A stretch of DNA of 64,000 nt, taken from the NCBI GenBank assembly GCA_040507035.1, contig JBEVVR010000031.1, forward strand, positions 62,001 through 126,000, given 5' to 3'. This stretch comes from Thiodiazotropha sp040507035 (GTDB taxonomy: Bacteria; Pseudomonadota; Gammaproteobacteria; Chromatiales; Chromatiaceae). Shown here piece by piece: positions 60,379 to 64,000 of this stretch. The notes under the pieces are model-generated. The model was not told the origin of the DNA, made no database searches, and worked only from the letters and a program-made list of their open reading frames with translations. A program made the translations under genes and the position numbers. Position 1 is the stretch's first letter. Every line of letters starts with the position of its first letter.

Positions 60379-60768
60379 GTGAATACTATCAATAAACAAC
60401 CTATGTTCAATCCGGCTCGTTGGGGCGTGCTAGTCCTGGCCTATTTCTTTCTCGCTCTGGCGCTTGTTGGTGTTGTTGTGCCCGGGTTGCCAACGGTGCC
60501 CTTTTTACTGCTAAGCGCATGGTTTGCCGCCAAGGGCTCACAGCGGCTGCATCGCTGGCTCTATCAGCATCCCCATTTTGGAAAACTATTGATTGACTGG
60601 GAGCAGCAAGGGGCGATTTCCCGCTCCAGCAAGGTGATGGCCGTGGTGCTGATCTTGGTTGCCTGGTTGATCATGTATCTACAGTTCGAGAGTGCCTGGT
60701 TGATTGCAGGTGTGACTCTGTTATTGATTGGTGTGGTGGTGTTTCTTATTAGTCGACCTGAGCCGTAG
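60379..60768 (+). CDS. DUF454 / YbaN-family inner-membrane protein
   Basis: A 129-residue protein. LVLAYFFLALALVGVVVPGLP, then PFLLLSAWFAAKGSQRLHRW, are the YbaN hallmark, followed by two more hydrophobic segments near the end. A GTG at 60379 is the chosen start; ATG 60403 is possible. Function unknown. Confidence 0.8.
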   Translation: MNTINKQPMFNPARWGVLVLAYFFLALALVGVVVPGLPTVPFLLLSAWFAAKGSQRLHRWLYQHPHFGKLLIDWEQQGAISRSSKVMAVVLILVAWLIMYLQFESAWLIAGVTLLLIGVVVFLISRPEP

Positions 60769-60921
60769 CTATGTGTCACGGTCACCCAGGTTGGCAGAGA
60801 AAATCCAGCGGACTTTTTCCGGGCTGTTCCTGGCGATGGGGCTGAAACTGGCTGCCCTGGAACGTTAGCGGGGTAGTATCCAAGATTGATGCTAAATTGA
60901 TTAGCTAACGACATTTGTGGT

Positions 60922-61305
60922 GTGAATATGAATCTGGACCTGAACAAGCAAAATGCGATGGCATTTTACAGAACTGCTTATCTGGGAGAGCCTGAGAAGG
61001 CTGTTGAGTTGTATGTCGGTGATGAATACATTCAGCACAATCCTCTGGTAGGGAATGGCAAACAGGCATTTATTGACTACTTCAGTGAAATGGCAAGATC
61101 ATACCCGGAGAAGGCGATAGAATTTGTGCGTATTGTGGCCGAGGGTGACTTGGTGGCCTTGCATACCCATCAAACTTGGCCGGGCAACGAAGAGTACGTG
61201 ACCATGGATTTCTTTCGCTTCGATGATAACGGCAAGATCGTTGAACATTGGGATGCCATTCAGCCGATACCGGGTGAAACCATGAACGGCAACAGGATGT
61301 ATTGA
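60922..61305 (+). CDS. NTF2-like (SnoaL-type) protein
   Basis: A 127-residue small alpha/beta protein: NKQNAMAFYRTAYLGEPEKA, VGDEYIQHNPLVGNGKQAFI, VALHTHQTWPG and the closing DGKIVEHWD-like segment (here NGKIVEHWDAIQPIP). The family includes SnoaL-type cyclases and many of unknown role. Cytoplasmic. Confidence 0.82.
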   Translation: MNMNLDLNKQNAMAFYRTAYLGEPEKAVELYVGDEYIQHNPLVGNGKQAFIDYFSEMARSYPEKAIEFVRIVAEGDLVALHTHQTWPGNEEYVTMDFFRFDDNGKIVEHWDAIQPIPGETMNGNRMY

Positions 61306-61325
61306 GTAATAAGGCGGGACAGGCT

Positions 61326-61700
61326 ATGGACAGACGGGTTAAATGGTTAAGGATCTCCTATTGGACGGCGGCGATTGTAGATTTTTTTATCGCGGTATCG
61401 GTGCTCATACCGGAGAGAATGGGGGTGACCGGATATGTCTACCCGATGGGGCTTATCTCCGCGGTGGCCTTTTCCTGGGGAGTGATGTTGATATTTGCCG
61501 ATCGAGAACCGCTGCAAAGGCGCTGGGTGCTAATGCCGACGATCCTGGTCGTGGCTCTACTGGGTATGGTGGCACTGCATGCGGGTTTGACTGATTTAAT
61601 CTCTATGTTCAGGGCCATATCCATGCTGTGTATAGCGATCGTTGTGTTTACGATCCTGATCTACAGCTATTCTAACGCTCGGGAAGCGGATAGTATCTGA
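61326..61700 (+). CDS. Small four-span membrane protein of unknown function
   Basis: A 124-residue protein from ATG 61326 (a TTG at 61302 is in frame). Four hydrophobic segments are seen: ISYWTAAIVDFFIAVSVLI, LISAVAFSWGVMLIFA, LMPTILVVALLGMVALHAG and ISMLCIAIVVFTILIY. Charged loops with Arg face the cytoplasm. No family is recognised. It follows the NTF2-like gene closely. Confidence 0.6.
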   Translation: MDRRVKWLRISYWTAAIVDFFIAVSVLIPERMGVTGYVYPMGLISAVAFSWGVMLIFADREPLQRRWVLMPTILVVALLGMVALHAGLTDLISMFRAISMLCIAIVVFTILIYSYSNAREADSI

Positions 61701-61780
61701 AGATCTTGCGACCAAACATCGATGGATTAGTGTTAACAAGCCCTAAGTGTGCAAATATCGGATTGATCAGGAGGCGGGTT

Positions 61781-62173
61781 ATGGATACGAAGTATTGTGC
61801 ATCTGTATTCATCAGGGTGTTAACGATTTCCACCTTGGTTCTATTTGTTTTCTCTGGCTTTGTGTATGCCGGTGAGGCCGACGTCGTCAAAGTGACTGTG
61901 CGTAAAAAAGGCGAGAACTTATACGATTTCGGAGTAACCGTATTGCATAAGGATGTGGGTTGGGAGCACTATGCAAACAGGTGGGAGGTGTTGGATGATA
62001 AGGGAGTAATCTTAGCCACAAGGACACTTCACCACCCCCATGTCAAGGAGCAACCATTTACTCGCTATTTAGCAAACGTAGTGATTCCGGCAGACTTAAG
62101 CTATGTCATAATTCGTGCGCACGACTCAATCCATCTCTATGGCGGTGTTACTAAGCGAGTACAACTGCCTTAG
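61781..62173 (+). CDS. Secreted protein of unknown function
   Basis: A 130-residue protein from ATG 61781, with CAGGAGGCGG just upstream. A signal peptide (FIRVLTISTLVLFVFSGFVY, cleavage after YAG or AGEA) leads into a beta-rich domain: VVKVTVRKKGENLYDFGVTV, HYANRWEVLDDKGVILATRT and LHHPHVKEQPFTRYL. It looks like an Ig-like periplasmic domain. Function unknown. Confidence 0.65.
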   Translation: MDTKYCASVFIRVLTISTLVLFVFSGFVYAGEADVVKVTVRKKGENLYDFGVTVLHKDVGWEHYANRWEVLDDKGVILATRTLHHPHVKEQPFTRYLANVVIPADLSYVIIRAHDSIHLYGGVTKRVQLP

Positions 62174-62639
62174 CTCATAGATATATCTCTTTCTGTTACG
62201 CCACGATTCGCAGCTATGGAACCGGTAAGCTGTTGCGATTTCTGGATCACACTGGCATTCGGTGCATCATCTGGGACCGTCTCTGTAAACCTATCCCTGC
62301 GGCCAACGCTTGCCTAGACAACTCAAGTCTATAGAGACTCATGTGCTTAAATCGAGAGCGGAATCAATGGCTGAGTATCGTGAGTAATCTGCTATCTGTT
62401 TAAGCTAAAAAGCATGAGATAACTGAAGGCATGTGGAACCTTATCGCTCAATTTTTAAATGGATTAATGAATTAACTTCATCAAACGGCTTAAACAAAGG
62501 GCTGTCGTACTGTCTGAATTCTCAAAATATCACGCTGAAACAGTCCCATAGGTAATTCTACCACTTGCGCAAGCACCATTTTGGTCTATGTATTGTTAAT
62601 AAGATTGTCATCTTGTTGTAGCAATGGGGTAAAGCGTTT
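62174..62639. other. 465-bp intergenic region
   Basis: No supported gene, RNA or repeat. Only very short frames occur. It likely carries the promoter of the next secreted-protein gene. Confidence 0.4.
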
Positions 62640-63107
62640 ATGCAAGCAAGGATTATCGGAGTGGTGTTGTTTCTATTCTCTGGTGCGCTACATTCGGCCG
62701 GTGAACATGCCGCATGCCAAAAACCGAATGCCTATGAAGACTACAGTGCCAAAACACTGCTCTCCATAGCCCAAAGCTGTAAAGTCACTGAAGTTGCCGA
62801 TCTCTTTTTCAATCGGGCAAACCATATACGCCGGGTGGAAAAGTATATCGATTTCGAACACAGTCTGCACAAACTGAAGGCGGGCGAGAACATCGCTTAT
62901 ATCGATTCCTATCGTATACACATAGCTTTGGCCGAGGCTCTACTCTATAAGGGGCTTGAACCCCATGAACTCCAGACCTTGAACCAATTGAATCGCATCT
63001 ACGAACGCAGTGCCGAGATTGCAGAGCTACGCTTCAGGGGCTACGACCTGCTGGCGGACCGGCTTGAGCGACGGCTTAAACAGAATCCGCGAGTGCAGGA
63101 CGGCTGA
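62640..63107 (+). CDS. Secreted protein of unknown function
   Basis: A 155-residue protein with a signal peptide (IIGVVLFLFSGALHSAGEHA, cleavage near SAG). The mature part is helical and charged, with a Cys pair at C24 and C46 and an arginine-rich closing region (ELRFRGYDLLADRLERRLKQ). No family is recognised. Confidence 0.6.
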   Translation: MQARIIGVVLFLFSGALHSAGEHAACQKPNAYEDYSAKTLLSIAQSCKVTEVADLFFNRANHIRRVEKYIDFEHSLHKLKAGENIAYIDSYRIHIALAEALLYKGLEPHELQTLNQLNRIYERSAEIAELRFRGYDLLADRLERRLKQNPRVQDG

Positions 63108-63137
63108 ATCCCCGGCTAACGTTTTCCATAGGGGCTG

Positions 63138-63716
63138 TTAACGAAAGAGTTGAGAGACCGCTTTGAATTTTGGGTGATTTGCATCCGCCATCCACTCAAA
63201 GGCGACAGATTCACTATTGGTGATTTGCACGCCACTGTGGAGCATGCGCTTGATCGCGTTTTTACGGTGCAGGGGATTTCTAGAGGAGACGGCGTCCTCA
63301 ACCACGAAGACTTGATAGCCCCACTGCTGCAGGCCGGAAGCGGTCTGCAGAACGCAGATATGCGCCTCGAGGCCGACAATCACGATCTGTTTGCGATCTC
63401 CGTTTTCCGCCAACTCCTCTTCGAAACCGGGGGCGGTACAGCAGGAGAAGGTCAGCTTGTCCTTGGCCTTGGTGTGGGGGGGCAGGTGTTGAGCAATTTC
63501 CGGCAAAGTGTTTCCCAAGCCCTTGCCGTAGTGTTCCGATAGGATGATCGGAACGTCGAGTTGACTCGCGGCCTGGCTGAGTCTGATGATGTTCTTTACC
63601 ATCTGATCAAGGTCGGGCTTTGGCATCGCCTTGGTAAGCCGTTCCTGGGTATTGACGATAAGTAGCTGACTCCTGGTGGCATGCGTCAGCGGTAGCGCGC
63701 ACTTGCTTATAGACAT
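63138..63716 (-). CDS. Isochorismatase-like cysteine hydrolase with altered catalytic Asp
   Basis: A 192-residue protein from ATG 63716, with AGGGAG just upstream. The family pattern is clear: ILSEHYGKGLGNTLPEIA, KDKLTFSCCTAPGFEEEL, VIVGLEAHICVLQTASGL and AVSSRNPLHRKNAIKRM. The catalytic Cys is in AHICVLQT. The first motif is normally LLIVDxQ with a catalytic Asp; here it is LLIVNTQ, with Asn at residue 22. It may be a non-catalytic relative. It converges with the secreted-protein gene. Confidence 0.82.
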   Translation of the reverse strand: MSISKCALPLTHATRSQLLIVNTQERLTKAMPKPDLDQMVKNIIRLSQAASQLDVPIILSEHYGKGLGNTLPEIAQHLPPHTKAKDKLTFSCCTAPGFEEELAENGDRKQIVIVGLEAHICVLQTASGLQQWGYQVFVVEDAVSSRNPLHRKNAIKRMLHSGVQITNSESVAFEWMADANHPKFKAVSQLFR

Positions 63717-63786
63717 GGTCTCCCTCACTTTTTAGTTATTCGCTGTGCTGCGAAAGGCAACCGGGGAGCAGCAACAGGCTATGTGG

Positions 63787-64000
63787 TTAAAACTCAAACT
63801 CCACGGGTGCTGGGGCGTTGATCAAAGGTGCCAGCTCCGTTTCCAAAATGCTCTCTTCCTGAAATACCTTGTCTGCATGCCGGGTGATCAGCATGCACTC
63901 CATCACCGGTGCAGTACCGATGACGACAAACAATCGCCCGCCCTGTTTGAGTTGTTGACGAAAGATCTCGGCCTGTTGGCTGCTAGGCAGGGATCCAGTG
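63787..64000 (-). CDS. Protein-L-isoaspartate methyltransferase-like protein, C-terminal part
   Basis: The reverse-strand frame is open to the window's end, so only about 70 C-terminal residues are visible. QGGRLFVVIGTAPVMECMLI, SILETELAPLI and the final APVEFEF match the end of the PCMT-family methyltransferases that repair or modify isoaspartyl residues. The SAM-binding N-terminal part lies beyond the window. Confidence 0.7.
   Translation of the reverse strand, partial: TGSLPSSQQAEIFRQQLKQGGRLFVVIGTAPVMECMLITRHADKVFQEESILETELAPLINAPAPVEFEF

Overview
The window looks like a chromosomal segment of a gammaproteobacterium, probably a free-living or symbiotic sulfur-oxidiser-like lineage (Chromatiales or Thiodiazotropha-like). 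That is an inference from general protein character only; no rRNA or other phylogenetic marker is present. Genes are GC-rich and tightly packed, except for a clearly AT-rich island at about 46.7-49.6 kb.

Region 1 (1-2.3 kb) holds the end of an HDOD signalling protein, a metallo-beta-lactamase-fold hydrolase and a membrane protein. Region 2 (2.7-26.8 kb) is the main feature: a 19-gene extracellular contractile injection system (eCIS, Afp/PVC-like). In order it encodes one sheath, one tube, a T4 gp26-like baseplate protein, a proline-rich disordered protein, a Pvc16-type cap/terminator, a Pvc15-type AAA+ ATPase, an 85-residue protein, an eCIS-core (DUF4157) protein with an OmpA-like domain, an unknown protein, a CIS-tube protein, a separate LysM protein, a gpD-like hub, a gpV-like spike, a PAAR-like tip, a gp25-like wedge, two baseplate-J proteins, a gpI/beta-helix protein and a DUF6519 protein. 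Most neighbours overlap by ATGA, so they are probably translated as a coupled unit. No long helical tape-measure gene and no recognisable Afp13-type fibre gene were seen.

Region 3 (27-39.4 kb) holds signalling and envelope genes: an HD-GYP protein, a beta-helix lipoprotein, secreted proteins, a fasciclin protein, an ECF sigma factor with a ChrR-like zinc anti-sigma factor, a DUF1566 protein, an OmpR-type two-component pair and a diguanylate cyclase. Region 4 (39.6-45.7 kb) holds a molybdenum hydroxylase (IorA/IorB-like) with XdhC, a HipBA toxin-antitoxin pair preceded by two matching palindromes, and a TSUP transporter.

Region 5 (45.8-49.6 kb) is a mobile island: a frameshifted IS91-type transposase remnant followed by five AT-rich genes, each starting a few bases after an attC-like site. 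I read this as an integron cassette array without an integrase in view (CALIN). Its first gene resembles the Rieske subunit of the bc1 complex but has lost most cluster ligands.

Region 6 (49.8-64 kb) holds a solute-binding protein paired with a hybrid histidine kinase, a nested inverted-repeat element, a MocA-like nucleotidyltransferase, an alkyltransferase-like protein, a Rieske/glutamate-synthase-domain fusion, the ergothioneine pair EgtB-EgtD, small enzymes and secreted proteins, an isochorismatase-like hydrolase and the end of an isoaspartyl methyltransferase-like gene.
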